A stretch of 64,000 nucleotides of DNA from Trematomus loennbergii (Eukaryota; Chordata; Actinopteri; Perciformes; Nototheniidae): positions 206,905 to 270,904 of the forward strand of contig JAAOOA010000594.1 in NCBI GenBank assembly GCA_012861695.1, read 5' to 3'. The notes under the pieces were generated by a model, which made no database searches, was not told the origin of the DNA, and was given only the letters and a program-made list of their open reading frames with translations. This document shows, one piece after another, positions 23,299 to 34,528 of this stretch; positions within the stretch are counted from its first letter, which is position 1, and each line of letters starts with the position of its first letter. Both the position numbers and the translations under genes were made by a program.

Positions 23299-23710
23299 GA
23301 TCCTTTTAGTTTTGTTTTGTTATTTATTTAATATTATTCATATATTTTATTTAGCTTGACCTGGTTCTCATCTAAATGTCCTGCTGTGTCCTTTATTTGC
23401 ATCTCTTGCCTGTACTATATTTAGAATAAGCAATAATAAGAAGAGCAACCATTATATTGCACCATTTTATCCAAACAATACACACAGTTTTGTTAAAAGT
23501 GGGAATAAAACCCAACTCCTAGAAACATGGGGCTTATAACAACCAGAACACTTTTCCAGATTGACTGAAAATAGGTCTAACTTTTGACAGAATGTATTCT
23601 TTTGTCCACACTTTTCAATGAAACCCCAACTATAACCATAACATGAACCACACTATTAACAACAGAGCGAGGACACATCATCAGAAGATATTTAAAAAGC
23701 ACAAAGGTAC

Positions 23711-23827
23711 CTTTCCTCAGCTCCCAGGCATCGATGTCAGGTTTGCTGAAGTACGTCACCCAGCGGGCGTCAAACTCCTCGTCCGTCTCCACCCGGCCGT
23801 GGGAGTAACATCTGGAGGCCAATGGAG
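23711..23827 (-). CDS. COX5A: COX5A exon 2
   Basis: Minus-strand exon of 117 bp between a TTTTTCAG acceptor and a GTACCT donor. It begins with two bases of a codon, then [20 protein letters not shown] and [18 protein letters not shown], and ends with one base (phase 1). The mature N-terminus of subunit 5A lies here, since in vertebrates mature protein begins near the SHG segment; the presequence would be in exon 1. The exon is identical to the left copy at 1,644-1,760 although the introns differ by indels. No exon 1 was found between here and FAM219B exon 4 at 30.4 kb. Confidence 0.93.
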
Positions 23828-24013
23828 CTGAAAAAGACATACAGAGTTTCATTTACAATGTTTTTAAATAATACAAGACACACAAATATTAGAGTCATTG
23901 CGTGCCTATTGACAACAATGACAGATAAGACAATATAAAATATATAAAACCCCATAAAACAAAGTGAGCATATAGGTACAACAGAAATAAAAAGAGAAAG
24001 ATTAACGACGCGA

Positions 24014-24360
24014 CCACTCCTCCATAGTAAGCAAGTACCCGAGGTCGAAGTTAACCTTAAATGTTTCCATCTTAAGCTTTCTTAGTTAGTTAGTTTCGTA
24101 ACAGACGCACCTGTGGCCACTAACGGTCATAATTTCTCTGCTTTGTTTCAAGACCCGCATCAGAAAGCTTTTGAGTGGTGGTACTTTTCCAGTTGGTCTA
24201 CCTGCTCTTCACGTAGCTCTGCATGTCGTCGTTTAGGTGCTTTCTGGAGATAGGCACTGCTCAATCCACTCCTCCATAGTAAGACCACCCCGGAGGTCCA
24301 AGTTAACCTTAAATGTTTCCATCTTAAGCTTTGTTTGTTAGTTAGTTTTGTAACGGACGT
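24014..24360. repeat. Degenerate direct repeat in right-copy-specific segment
   Basis: CCACTCCTCCATAGTAAG and TAAATGTTTCCATCTTAAGC occur at 24,016 and 24,268 and onward: two copies of a block of about 100 bp. The whole 23,915-24,470 stretch replaces different sequence in the left duplication copy. Confidence 0.65.
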
Positions 24361-24663
24361 AATGTAACAGTTGTAACGGTTGTAGCTTTTTCTCAGACGC
24401 GGAGGGATACTGGCTAAGAACCAATCAGATTGCTTGATTGGACTTATCCGTTTTATAAGTCAAATCCTACATGATATAATGTGATGAATCGATCCCCGTC
24501 TAATTCTCCTTGATAGCGCACATTTCACAGCAAAAAGAGAGACTTCAATCAATGTATTAATCAACTAAAGGTTCATCTTTTAAACCCTAGTGTAATTCAC
24601 GAAAGGTAAATAGTTGTTTGAATCTAAAGCCTTATATTAATAAGCCAAATATTCAAACCATAA

Positions 24664-24832
24664 TCAGTTTTTTATCAGATCTGTTGCAGCCTCTTTTTTA
24701 GAGATTTGGGTATGGAGGAAAATAGAGAGGGTTGTGTTTTCTGACACTTGGTGAGTTCCCTGGAACACCGGGGACACATATTCATGTATAAAAGACGTAC
24801 AAAAGTGCATTTTGCATGATAGGTCCCCTTTA
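24664..24832. mobile_element. piggyBac-like element end fragment
   Basis: Matches 31,970-32,112 and 32,430-32,573 (GGGGACACATATTCATGTAT, CATGATAGGTCCCCTTTAA). At its right edge the sequence continues with AAATTAAAATCC as in the left copy after its TTAA, so this is an insertion or exchange at a TTAA present at 2,287 in the other copy. Confidence 0.75.
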
Positions 24833-25302
24833 AACAAATTAAAATCCAATTTGTTAAAGTAAACAGTATTTTGGAAAAGGCCTTTGTGCAAAATAAGTAC
24901 TTTTGTTGGTACTTTAGGTATTTTGATGAGAATAAATGGGTAGTTAAGTAACTTTTGAATAGGCGTTTTACTTGCAACAGTATTTACATTTTAAAGTGTA
25001 CTTTAGCTATGTGTAATGATTTAAAATGCATTAACTCAGGTACTTGTACTTTATATGAGTTATACTTCTACTACAATTTGGAAGCCAATATTGTGCTTTT
25101 TACTACATTTGTTTAACAAAATGAGTTTCTAGATACTTTACAGATTCAGATTATTAGCTCATACAAACTATACATAAACTAAGATATACAATTAAAGGTT
25201 AAGATATCCAATAACAGCATATAAAAGCATTACAATGAGCTCTACCTGTACAAGCTGGGATGATTACACATTCATGTATATTGTAGTGATCACTAATTTA
25301 CT

Positions 25303-25606
25303 CATCAGCAATACATATGGACTGAAGCCCTCCTTTAGGATTGGTTTAAACAACAATTAGCATCTAGTAATCAAATAAACAACAAGTCTTTCCATACACA
25401 ACACATGGGAATACTACGGTGATAATATTGTTCTCTACTTCAATCCATTATATTGCACCATGAGATTATTAAACACCTGCACTTTTTAAAGAACATCCAT
25501 AAACATTCACCTGTTTGCATCTTGCTAATTATTTATCCAATATATCAGATTCCATGTACTTGTATATAGACTCTTCTTGCACTATTTATATTCTATTTGT
25601 ATTTAC
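25303..25606. repeat. Third partial copy of the COX5A 3'-flank
   Basis: Near-identical to 21,342-21,640 (ATCAGCAATACATATGGACT at the start, TTCTATTTGTATTTAC at the end). It follows the COX5A upstream sequence directly, giving a head-to-tail join expected of a tandem duplication that was later truncated. Confidence 0.85.
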
Positions 25607-25689
25607 GATGCTAATACTTTTCTACTTTTACTTGAGTAACATTTTGAATGCAGGACTTTTCCTGTAACAGAGTATTCCTACACTCTGGT

Positions 25690-26076
25690 ACTCAAGTACA
25701 AGACCTGAGTACTTCTACTTTTACTCAAGTACAAGATCTGAGTACTTTTACTTTTACTCAAGTACAAGATCTGAGTACTTCTACTTTTACTCAAGTACAA
25801 TATCTGAGTACTTCTACTTTTACTCAAGTACAAGATCTGAGTACTTCTACTTTTACTCAAGTACATGATCTGAGTACTTCTACTTTTACTCAAGTACATG
25901 ATCTGAGTACTTCTACTTTTACTCAAGTACAAGATCTGAGTACTTCTACTTTTACTCAAGTACATGATCTGAGTACTTCTACTTTTACTCAAGTACATGA
26001 TCTGAGTACTTCTACTTTTACTCAAGTACATGATCTGAGTACTTCTACTTTTACTCAAGTACATGATCTGAGTACT
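25690..26076. repeat. 33-bp minisatellite in AGTAC repeat, about 12 copies
   Basis: Unit built from CTTCTACTTTTACTCAAGTA plus CAAGATCTGAGTA (or CATGATCTGAGTA). Because 33 is a multiple of three, both strands carry long open frames (STSTFTQVQDL on plus); these are not genes. A related array is at 36,431-36,726. Confidence 0.93.
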
Positions 26077-27186
26077 GTCAATTTTTACAGACTTGATAAA
26101 AAATCAGCAACGTAGAGTCAAGTGTGACTTTTTCAAATGTATTTCACTTTTTCATTTCCTGCCTGGACTGACAATATTTTCACGGACCGGCCTTCAAAGT
26201 GTGGGGGGATAAAGGCTATTGATATCATCGTCAACATGAATATTAAAGTCACCTTCAATAATGACTTATTACTTATCAGTTTTAAGGACTAAACTTGAAA
26301 GAACTGGGAGGAGTGGCTTCATTTATGACATATTCTTTGGGTCTCAGCCAAGTTTCAGTGAGAGCCATGACTTTCTACTTGACTACAAAGAACTGCTTTG
26401 AAGTAATTCCTGATGCTTACCAGACACTTCAGCTTGTATTGTTTTATTTATTTGATGAGTTTGATTTCATCAGTATTTGTGGCAGTCATAATCGAGTAAT
26501 GCTTCTATGCCTGATGGATCTTTCTGTTCTATAAAATAAAGGACAGAAGAAGGCGTAGGCAAGTTTGTTCTTGTCTGAACTTGAAACCTGCTTTCACAGG
26601 AAGGAATGTGACATGGAAGGGCTGAACATTCAGGCAAAGGAGTTACTCAGGTGAAGACAGCGCAAGAGGTAGGACTTTTAGTGCGCAGTGCAGTATTCAT
26701 TTCACTGTTATTGCCAGGAAAAAGAAGTGCTGTTACATTTCTGTTCAGAATCTCTCTCTTATGTTCCAGGAAAGAAGGCCAGCAGCCAACATCTGGTCAG
26801 ATGAGCCGTTAAAAGGACATCAAAAGGTGAGAAAAATCACTGGCTGCACAAAATGAAAGTTTTGCGAGAGGGCTTTTGTTGTACACGATAAGTTCTTCTG
26901 AATCAAGAATGTTGTATTATAATTAGATATTTCAGGTAATGTTGTAAGCATTTATATATAATATCAGCAATGCCTGCTTGAATATGAGTTCTCTATCAAA
27001 AGCTTTTGGAAGTTACTGAATGTATCAGTCAGTGAAATGTAGCAGAGGGGAACTCGACAGAACAGAGGGTGTGACAGTAAACATGTACAGGCCTGTTTGT
27101 GACTACAAACATGCAAATGCTTTATTTGAACCACACCCTGTCATAAGGAATGGTTGCTGGCCAACAAGAGCAATGGAACTTTCTGG
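26077..27186. other. Repeat flank and unassigned sequence
   Basis: 26,080-26,215 is a near-copy of 36,925-37,045 (GCAACGTAGAGTCAAGTGTG). A plus-strand frame at 26,295-26,534 (GGVASFMTYSLGLSQVSVRA) looks like a decayed mobile-element piece but I cannot name it. No exon of a known gene seen to 27,186. Confidence 0.4.
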
Positions 27187-27225
27187 CACAACACACCACA
27201 CACACACACACAACACCACACACCA

Positions 27226-27274
<49 letters not shown>

Positions 27275-27295
27275 ACACACACACACACCACACCA

Positions 27296-27360
<65 letters not shown>

Positions 27361-27372
27361 ACACACACACAC

Positions 27373-27436
<64 letters not shown>

Positions 27437-27469
27437 ACACACACAACACACACACACACACACACCACA

Positions 27470-27525
<56 letters not shown>
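27187..27525. repeat. (CA)n microsatellite, about 340 bp
   Basis: Long CA tract with CACCACAC interruptions. All open frames across it are repeat artefacts. Confidence 0.96.
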
Positions 27526-27527
<2 letters not shown>

Positions 27528-27995
27528 CAGGTACAACCCTGCTCAAACATGTGGAATAAAATGTGAGTTACGGTGATTTCTAATCCCTTAGGGTTCCTCT
27601 AGCAGCCCAAAAAGACCAAGAAAGTCTTTATGTTTGTTTAGAAAAACATTTAAGGAGTATCCTTTGAGTGCAAAATGCAATTTGGAGTCGCCTGTTTACA
27701 GCCAGCTCTTTGCATGGTACAACAAAAACAAATGAAAGCTCAGCGCAAGTTCAATCAGGAAGACCAAGCTCTTCATTCATATTACATGTCATTTCAATCC
27801 TCTCTCCTCCCTCATTAAGTGATCGGGGCGTCTCTCCCCAGCTAACCAATCTCTCCTCTCTCCATTCTCACAAGCCTATCATAGCTCCCGCTAATCCCTT
27901 TATATCTGCTCTTCCCTCTGTCAGCTGTCATTTCAGGTGAACAAAACGCAACCCTCCTCCACCCATTTCGCCTCCCGTCTCCTTCAGGACCAAGC
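27526..27995. other. Unassigned intergenic or intronic sequence
   Basis: Pyrimidine-rich 27,790-27,980. No recognised exon on the minus strand, where missing FAM219B or COX5A exons might have been expected. Confidence 0.35.
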
Positions 27996-27998
27996 TAA

Positions 27999-28697
27999 GG
28001 CTGCTTTTACACGGGAACGTTTGCGTTTATGCACAGTATGCGTTTTCAAAAAAGTCTTCCGTTCACATGCATTCGTTTCATTTAACGTGTCTGTTCAAAC
28101 GAAAGCGCTGGAAACGCTGTAGTACATATGCCGGGACTGTAAGTGGCGCTGTACTTCCACTCGAAAGCGCTGGACACGCTGTAGTACATATGCCGGGACT
28201 GTAAGTGGCGCTGTAACTTCCGCCACAAAATACACCAAAAGCAGCGAAGAAGACCCCGGAGCAGCCCCGGAGCAATGTTGCCATGGCTACCCTTCTGTTT
28301 ATGCCCCGCGGTGGATTCAGCAACATGTAGTGGTTCATGTAATTCTCCATGTCCACTTGTTGCTGATGGTTGTGGTAGAGGAGCTGTAGATGTTGCACTA
28401 ACATCTGTAGCATGGTCAGTAGCAGTAGCACTAGCAGTAGCTACTGGCCATGCTACAGCAGTGAGCAGCAGAGGTGGGGAGAGGTGGGACTATCGTTATT
28501 TTTAGAGGAAATATTCGTATAGAGGCGATTACACGGACTCGTTTGACCCCCCAGAGAGTTTCGTTTGCAAATCTATCCACCTTGGGACCCGTTATCGTTT
28601 GTGGGGTCCGTTTGTTTCGGCCTCGTGTAAATAATAGGGCTATACGTAAGAGAAACTATGCAGATACAAGCCGTTTCGTTCTCGTGTAAATGTGGCC
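27999..28697. mobile_element. Harbinger-like non-autonomous element, TAA TSD
   Basis: Starts GGCTGCTTTTACACGGGAAC and ends with the inverted form of GGCCACATTTACACGAGAAC (17 of 21 terminal bases agree), flanked by TAA at 27,996-27,998 and 28,698-28,700. GG-starting ends and a 3-bp TWA duplication fit PIF/Harbinger. It includes a tandemly doubled block (CGCTGTAGTACATATGCCGG at 28,113 and 28,176). An inverted relative lies within 31,090-31,900. No transposase. Confidence 0.75.
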
Positions 28698-29310
28698 TAA
28701 ACCTTCTCCCTTCAGTCCGTTCTCACCTACTTATCACCACCACCAGTGTCTAGACCCCGGGGGGTTTCATCGGAGCGGTTCTCCCCCTCCTGAATGATTA
28801 CCCTGCAAACTGGGGCCTAATCGCCAAACACCATTCCATTCTCCTGTTATAATTCTGGCAATCATTATTACATTCATATTACGTGTCCCGTAATAAATAT
28901 GTATTTCATACATCAACGTCTCTCCTGATTGAACTGGAGATGGAAGACCAAAAGACGGTCCAATGAAACTCACCTACTTTAAACACTTAGACTTTATAGA
29001 GTTTTGGATATGTGCAGATATTGCAACACCAAAGCTGGTTGAACCTGTCTGAAAACTTTAAAAACAAAAGTCTATTTGCATGTCTGCATGTCAACAGGAG
29101 TTTTAGAATAATATTTACTTCCATTACTCATGAGCTATTAGACAGTCTTTTTTTAAGGGCAAAATTGAATATTCTGTGCATGAAAACTCTCAACTGTATC
29201 TCTACTAAGGGACACTAGAGCTGGACACATTCTAGTAAATTCCAAGGTGACATGTTCTATGGACAGAATGTAAAACGCTAAGTAGATCAGTACGTTGTTC
29301 AGGGTTCAGG

Positions 29311-30274
29311 CAGAGGTGGGAAGAAGTGGAGTACAAATACTTCGGTACTTTTTTCTGGTATCGGTACTTTACTCCACTACTTATCTTTCTGACGACTTTT
29401 TACTTTGACTTCTTACATGTTGAACCAAATACCTGTACTTTCTACTTCTTACATGTTGAACACAAATACCTGTACTTTCTACTTCTTACATGTTGAACAC
29501 AAATACCTGTACTTTCTACTTCTTACATGTTGAACCCAAATACCTGTACTTTCTACTTCTTACATGTTGAACACAAATACCTGTACTTTCTACTTCTTAC
29601 ATGTTGAACCCAAATACCTGTACTTTCTACTTCTTACATGTTGAACCCAAATACCTGTACTTTCTACTTCTTACATGTTGAACCAAATACCTGTACTTTC
29701 TACTTCTTACATGTTGAACCCTAATACCTGTACTTTCTACTTCTTACATGTTGAACACAAATACCTGACTTTCTACTTCTTACATGTTGAACCCAAATAC
29801 CTGTACTTTCTACTTCTTACATGTTGAACCCTAATACCTGTACTTTCTACTTCTCTCATTTTCCAACAGGCTGGTTCCTTTAGTTTGAATGTGTGTTTGG
29901 TGGCGTGATCATTATTATTTAGAGTCATTGCGTGCCTATTGATTTGAACACGATCCGTGTATCCATCATTTCCTGGTCTTCTCTAAAGAAGAGGGACCAA
30001 TGAAAACGTTGTCATGTTGCCGTTGTTCAGCATGGAAACATTCATTAGCTAACAATGACATTATTGTTCTATTAATATAAAGGGAGGTCAGGTACTCTTT
30101 AAAACAGATGGTAGTTATGGGTACTTTTTACTGAAGTACATTTCAAAGCCCATACTTCTTTACTTTTACTTGAGTAAAGAAGTTTAGTCAGTACTTCTAC
30201 TTTTACCAGAGTATTTTTAAACACGAGTATCTGTACTTCTACTTGAGTAAAGGATGTGTACTTCGCCCTCTCTG
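29311..30274. mobile_element. hAT-like non-autonomous element in FAM219B intron, perfect TSD
   Basis: Starts CAGAGGTGGGAAGAAGTG and ends GCCCTCTCTG, with the 8-bp target duplication GGTTCAGG at 29,303-29,310 and 30,275-30,282. It contains a minisatellite (29,409-29,853) and a block (29,921-30,078) that also occurs in the left COX5A copy (1,829-1,985). The right end is 47 bp from FAM219B exon 4's donor side. No coding capacity. Confidence 0.85.
29409..29853. repeat. Minisatellite, about 37-bp unit, about 12 copies
   Basis: Units read CTTCTTACATGTTGAACCCA then AATACCTGTACTTTCTA with small variants. The array is internal to the hAT-like element. Confidence 0.92.
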
Positions 30275-30321
30275 GGTTCAGGTGACTGCCTTCAGTAGGA
30301 ATTGAACCCTGTGAACCTCAC

Positions 30322-30399
30322 CTGTCTGAGTCCAGAGCCACTAAACTGTCCTCAGCATGTTGACTCAGAGCAGCGTAGCCCTTGTTATACTTCACCGTC
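30322..30399 (-). CDS. FAM219B: FAM219B exon 4
   Basis: Minus-strand exon of 78 bp between a CTTCTTCCAG acceptor and a GTGAGG donor. It reads [20 protein letters not shown] then ALDSD, the most conserved part of FAM219 proteins (NKGY...ALSQ...LVALDSD, from memory). Function of FAM219B is not established. It begins with the last base of an Arg codon and ends with two bases, so at least one more exon must follow to supply the acidic and Ser/Tyr-rich C-terminal part of the family. I searched the minus strand from here to 23.8 kb by eye and did not find it. If spliced to COX5A exon 2, the frame would be wrong for COX5A. Confidence 0.88.
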
Positions 30400-30834
30400 C
30401 TGGAAGAAGAAACCAGAAAATGTTTTAAAAATCGTGCAAAACAAACATGGTTAACCCTCTGAGACCCACGGTCCCAAATATCACGTCATCTTCAAAGCAT
30501 AACTCATGAACAGAAGAAGTTAGAAGCTTCTAATCACTTCTGGCACAATCCCAACAACTGTGTGCAATTTTCTGTGTTGGATGTTTTTTTTCAATATTAT
30601 GGTTCGAAGTTCTGTTTAAGTTACAAATTCAAGCTCCGTTTTTAGTTGTTTTTTTTGTTTTATGGGCAAATATCCCCTATTATAGTGTATAGAAGTCTTT
30701 AATGAGTAACATATAACATTACCTGAGGTTGTGCTGATTTCTGCGATGTGTAAAACTTGATTATCATTGTAGCCATGCCTCATACTGCTCATACCCCTCT
30801 ATTACAGCCCTGTTCCAAACAGACTGATTCTGCT

Positions 30835-32112
30835 TTAAAGTGGACCTATCATGCTATATTTGATAATATATTGTAGGGCCATACCTATATAAAACATGTC
30901 TGTGAAGTTTTCTTTTCAAAATACCAACAGATCATGCATTTGAGCCATGCCTCATTTCGCTCTATTTGCTCTTTTCCAGCCCTGTTTTTGCAAGGGCTGA
31001 TTCTGTGGCAAATGAGCTGCAGCTGACCACGCCCCCCTGCAGAAGAGGGGGGCGTGGCACGGCCCCGGCACGAGCGTCATGTTACCATGCTTGCTGTGAA
31101 TACGAGAGGACGATAACGGTCGTATCCGCTACAGTTCTCTATCAGATAGACGGTTCGGCCACACGAGGCCGACACGGAAACGCAGAAAACGATAACGATA
31201 ACGGGTCCCTAGGTGGGTAGCTCTGCAAACGAAACGCTCTGGGGGGCAAACGGCTCCGTGTCTACGCCTATACGATCATGTCCTGATAACGATGACGCAA
31301 TAGCCCCGCCTCTCCCCACCTCTCCTGCTCTGAGATCAGCTGCTGGGCTGTCAGAAGAGGGCGAGGAAAAGAGAGGCTCCGTTTTTTATTATTATATTAT
31401 TATATTGAGTCGTTATTCATTTGTTTTAAAGCTCAATAAATAACAAAGAAGACCTTTGACCGGCACTTTTCTAATTTTGTCCGGAAGATTTCAACTTTAA
31501 CGGACATGTTGACCGACGAAAAATCTAACTGAAACTCTGCCGCACGGTCCTCTTGTCCCTTGGAAGAGGCGGAGAGGTGGGTGTTTGTCATCTGCTGGTG
31601 GACTACCGGAGAGCAGCAGGAGCAAACGCTTGCCTCGGGGAGGGAGAAAAAGAGCCAGAGCGTCCACAGCGGAGAATAAACAGAAGGGCAACCATGGCAA
31701 CCATACGTGCGGGAAGTCTACTTCGCTGCTTTTGTGGCAGACTACAGCGCCACTTACAGGCCCGGCATATGTACTACAGCGTCTCCAGCGCTTTCGAGCA
31801 GTCTCGTGTGAACGGACACGTTCCTGGTGCCTGTTGCGTGTGGACGGAAGACTTTTTTGATAACGATTGCGGTCCGTTTGCAGGTGGAGCGTTGCCCATG
31901 TAGGCGGAGCGTCACCGCCCACTATTCCGGACTGACGTCAGTTCGGATGGAAATCAGCTCCGTTGTAGCCCCGTTTTTAGAGATTTGGGTATGGAGGAAA
32001 AGAGAGAGGGTTGTATTTTCTGACACTTGGTGAGTTCCCTGACACACCGGGGACACATATTCATGTATAAAAGACGTACAAAAGTGCATTTAGCATGATA
32101 GGGCCCCTTTAA
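30835..32112. mobile_element. piggyBac-like non-autonomous element (TTAA ends)
   Basis: Left end TTAAAGTGGACCTATCATGC; right end GCATGATAGGGCCCCTTTAA, its near inverse (17-18 of 20). TTAA at both outer edges fits piggyBac-type insertion. The interior holds an inverted relative of the Harbinger-like element at 27,999-28,697 (about 31,090-31,900). No transposase frame. It lies in the FAM219B intron between exons 3 and 4. Confidence 0.75.
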
Positions 32113-32573
32113 ATGGAACGGCTGCTGCTAGCCACGCCCCTTTGTAGCTGCTGCTAGCCACGCCCCTTTGTAGCGTCACGAAGCAATATATATATAACCA
32201 CTTTGCTCTAAGCCTCCAGCAGACATCCTGCTGAATACACAGACACACATCTGCGACTGTATACGGAGACGATAGGTTGGGACGTGTCACGTGTGCCGGA
32301 GACGATAGGTTGGGACGTGTCACGTGTGCCGGAGACGATAGGTTGGGACGTGTCACGTGTGCCGGATGTCGTCAATGAAGTAATAGGAGCCAACATTCTG
32401 GATCTGCTGGTTAGCATCCCCGTTTTTCTTTTCTTTTTTAGAGATGTGGGTACGGAGGAAAAGAGAGAGGGTTTTGTTTTTTGACACTTTGTGAGTTCCC
32501 TGACACACCGGGGACACATATTTATGTAAAAAAGACATAAAAAAGTGCATTTTGCATAATAGGTCCCCTTTAA
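32113..32573. mobile_element. Second piggyBac-like end fragment adjacent to the first
   Basis: Ends GCATAATAGGTCCCCTTTAA, the same terminus as 32,112, giving two related right ends in tandem. It contains CCACGCCCCTTTGTAGC twice (32,133 and 32,158) and the 33-bp triple repeat below. A matching left terminus is not seen. Confidence 0.65.
32265..32363. repeat. 33-bp tandem repeat, three copies
   Basis: Three units beginning GGAGACGATAGGTTGGGACG, apparently without mismatches. The phased frame on the minus strand is a repeat artefact. Confidence 0.93.
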
Positions 32574-32639
32574 CTTCTGTACGTACCACTTAGAAAAGCA
32601 TTTGGATTGAAGTGATGCTAATGCAGTAGCTCTTCATCT

Positions 32640-32766
32640 GGTTAGGGTTATAGACAGGAAGTGTATCTGCAGGACTCTTGCTTTTTGAGTTGGTCTCTTC
32701 ACGGTTGAATGCACTTATTGTCAGTTGCTTTGGATAAAAGTGTCAGCTAAATGAAATGTAATGTAA
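32640..32766. repeat. SINE-like tail
   Basis: CAGTTGCTTTGGATAAAAGT followed by GTCAGCTAAATGAAATG is the well-known 3' part of teleost tRNA-derived SINEs. It sits 20 bp from FAM219B exon 3. Confidence 0.7.
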
Positions 32767-32785
32767 TCTCCAAACATCTCCTCAC

Positions 32786-32879
32786 CTCTTGGCTCCTTGT
32801 CGGGGCTGATGCACCACAGGGGGTCCTGGAGAAAGAGCTTTCTTCTTCAGGGCTTTCCTCGCCATCTCCCTGTGTTTCT
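32786..32879 (-). CDS. FAM219B: FAM219B exon 3
   Basis: Minus-strand exon of 94 bp after a TTCCACAG acceptor, before GTGAGG. Reads KHREMARKALKKKALSPGPP then VVHQPRQGAK, with split Gln and Arg codons at its ends that fit exons 2 and 4. The KHRE(L/M)A(R/K)xAL(K/R) helix is typical of FAM219A/B. It is basic and probably helical, with no membrane segment. Phases 2 in and 2 out match neighbours exactly, strong evidence of one gene across three introns. Confidence 0.9.
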
Positions 32880-33540
32880 CTGTGGAAAATAAACAGACGT
32901 GTGTTTTTAGTCTAGTTTAGAGTCCTGTTGTGAACCCAGAAATGTTGAGTACCCCATTTTTTAAGATAGAAATGTAAAGTACGGGTTTCCAGCACATAGA
33001 AAACTGCCGGATGCTAAATTGCATATGTTGGGCAATTTGAACGAGTAGCATGAGTTGCGTTAATTAGCATTAAATACCATTAAAGCTTATGTGGACGATG
33101 GTTAGAAAATGGCTTGGCAGAATTGGAACAGTTTTGAGTGGTTTTGGGGGTCGTTGAGGATGTTGAATCCATTTCTGACATTTTCAGGATCATAAAGAGC
33201 CGTTTTAACCAGAAAGACGCCATATTTGTAGTCCTTAGGGGCTGATTTTGATGATTTTTGGGTCGACTTTGCAGTTTTAGGAGACTCTGGATCATTTGGA
33301 TTGGACAGATTGCTTATTTATTTGAAAAAAAAATTCAGTTGAGGTTATCATTTATACAATTAGCATAAGTTGCATTAATTAGCACCGAATGTGGACAGTA
33401 GTTAAAAAATGGCTTGGCAGATTTGGACAATTTAGGAGTGTTTTGGGGGGTTATTGAGGATGTTGAATCCAATTCTGACATTTTCAGGATCATAAGTGGC
33501 ACTTTTAACCTGAAAGAGGCCATATTTGTAGTCCTTAAGG

Positions 33541-34190
33541 CAGGGGTGGGGAACCTTTTTCCTCTCAAGGGCCATTTCAATTTTTTCAACATCCTCCGAG
33601 GGCCGTACAAATTATTGACCTCTGCTTAAAAATACAAAAATCACAGCCCATTCATTTGGCCTTTCTTTCATGCTGTGCAAAGAAAAAGCAACCTCTTAAT
33701 CCAGATATCTTACCATGACTCGCGCATGCATTCACGTGCACGGTGTGGCATGACCACCAAAACAGAAAGATATGGACACAAGATGTGTGCAAATGTATTT
33801 AGTTTCCTATCCATGTAAACATGATTTAAGTGGGGGGTGGACCTAACCTGCTCTAGGGGGGTCCGGGGTGCATGCTCCCCCGGGAAGATTTGTTTTTAAA
33901 TGTTGAAGTTAAAAGCATCAATCTGGTGCACTTTGAGAGCAACATTAGGAGATCTATGGATACATCTCTCAACAGCCATATGAAACAGAACTGTAAACAG
34001 ATTTTATTTTTCTTTATGGATATTTACAAATCACTCCCCTTTCAAACTGTATTCTTGTTTATTAATAACAACTTTATTTTACTGTCATATAGTATTTTAT
34101 ACCTGTTTACTTCATTCTCTTATTTTTTTATAACTATAATGATCATATAAAGATGTGCCTTTACCTCACTGGTTGTAGAAAAAGCTTCTT
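33541..34190. mobile_element. hAT-like element fragments in FAM219B intron 2
   Basis: Starts CAGGGGTGGGGAACC. The part 33,828-34,040 (TCTAGGGGGGTCCGGGGTGC, AGCATCAATCTGGTGCACTT) matches 41,430-41,660 inside the nested element. 34,250-34,300 matches 7,185-7,230 inverted. Several remnants are probably overlaid; ends not resolved. Confidence 0.55.
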
Positions 34191-34419
34191 ATATTCGTTA
34201 GCATAGCTAGCTAACCAGATGCTAATAACAACAAAGTTATTGACTGTATGATCAGTATGACAGATGAACAGATCGCCACTGGGCTTTCAACTAAAGAAAG
34301 CTCTCCTCGTGTCTCTCCGAGTCCTGTTTCCAATTGCTTCAGAAGTTTCCCCCACAATAACAACCATTATAATCTGACCAACACACAGGCGTTATATAAT
34401 AGTTAATAGAGTTGCTCAC

Positions 34420-34528
34420 GTAGTTTGAGGTGTATTGCTGGAGCTCTCGACATGATGTAAGGTCCTCTTTTCTCCACTGGCCGGATGCCTCCGTCAGCTG
34501 TTTTAGGTCTGGTGCCATTACTGGGTCC
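34420..34528 (-). CDS. FAM219B: FAM219B exon 2
   Basis: Minus-strand exon of 109 bp after a GTCCTCAG acceptor, before GTGAGC. In the frame set by exon 1 it reads [20 protein letters not shown] then [16 protein letters not shown]. The EKRGPY(I/M)xxRAPxIxxKL block is the N-terminal conserved motif of FAM219B (recalled). A second frame is also open but does not fit the flanking phases. The last base completes a Gln codon with exon 3. The exon is absent from the left duplication copy. Confidence 0.9.

Noticed and set aside
25690..26076. CRISPR-like regular repeat array
   Set aside because: The 33-bp units are directly adjacent without unique spacers, and the host is a fish; it is a minisatellite. 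Same for 36,431-36,726, 32,265-32,363 and 29,409-29,853.
28275..28505. Possible coding exon on either strand at 28.1-28.5 kb
   Set aside because: It lies within a transposon with inverted ends and recurs inverted at 31.1-31.9 kb.
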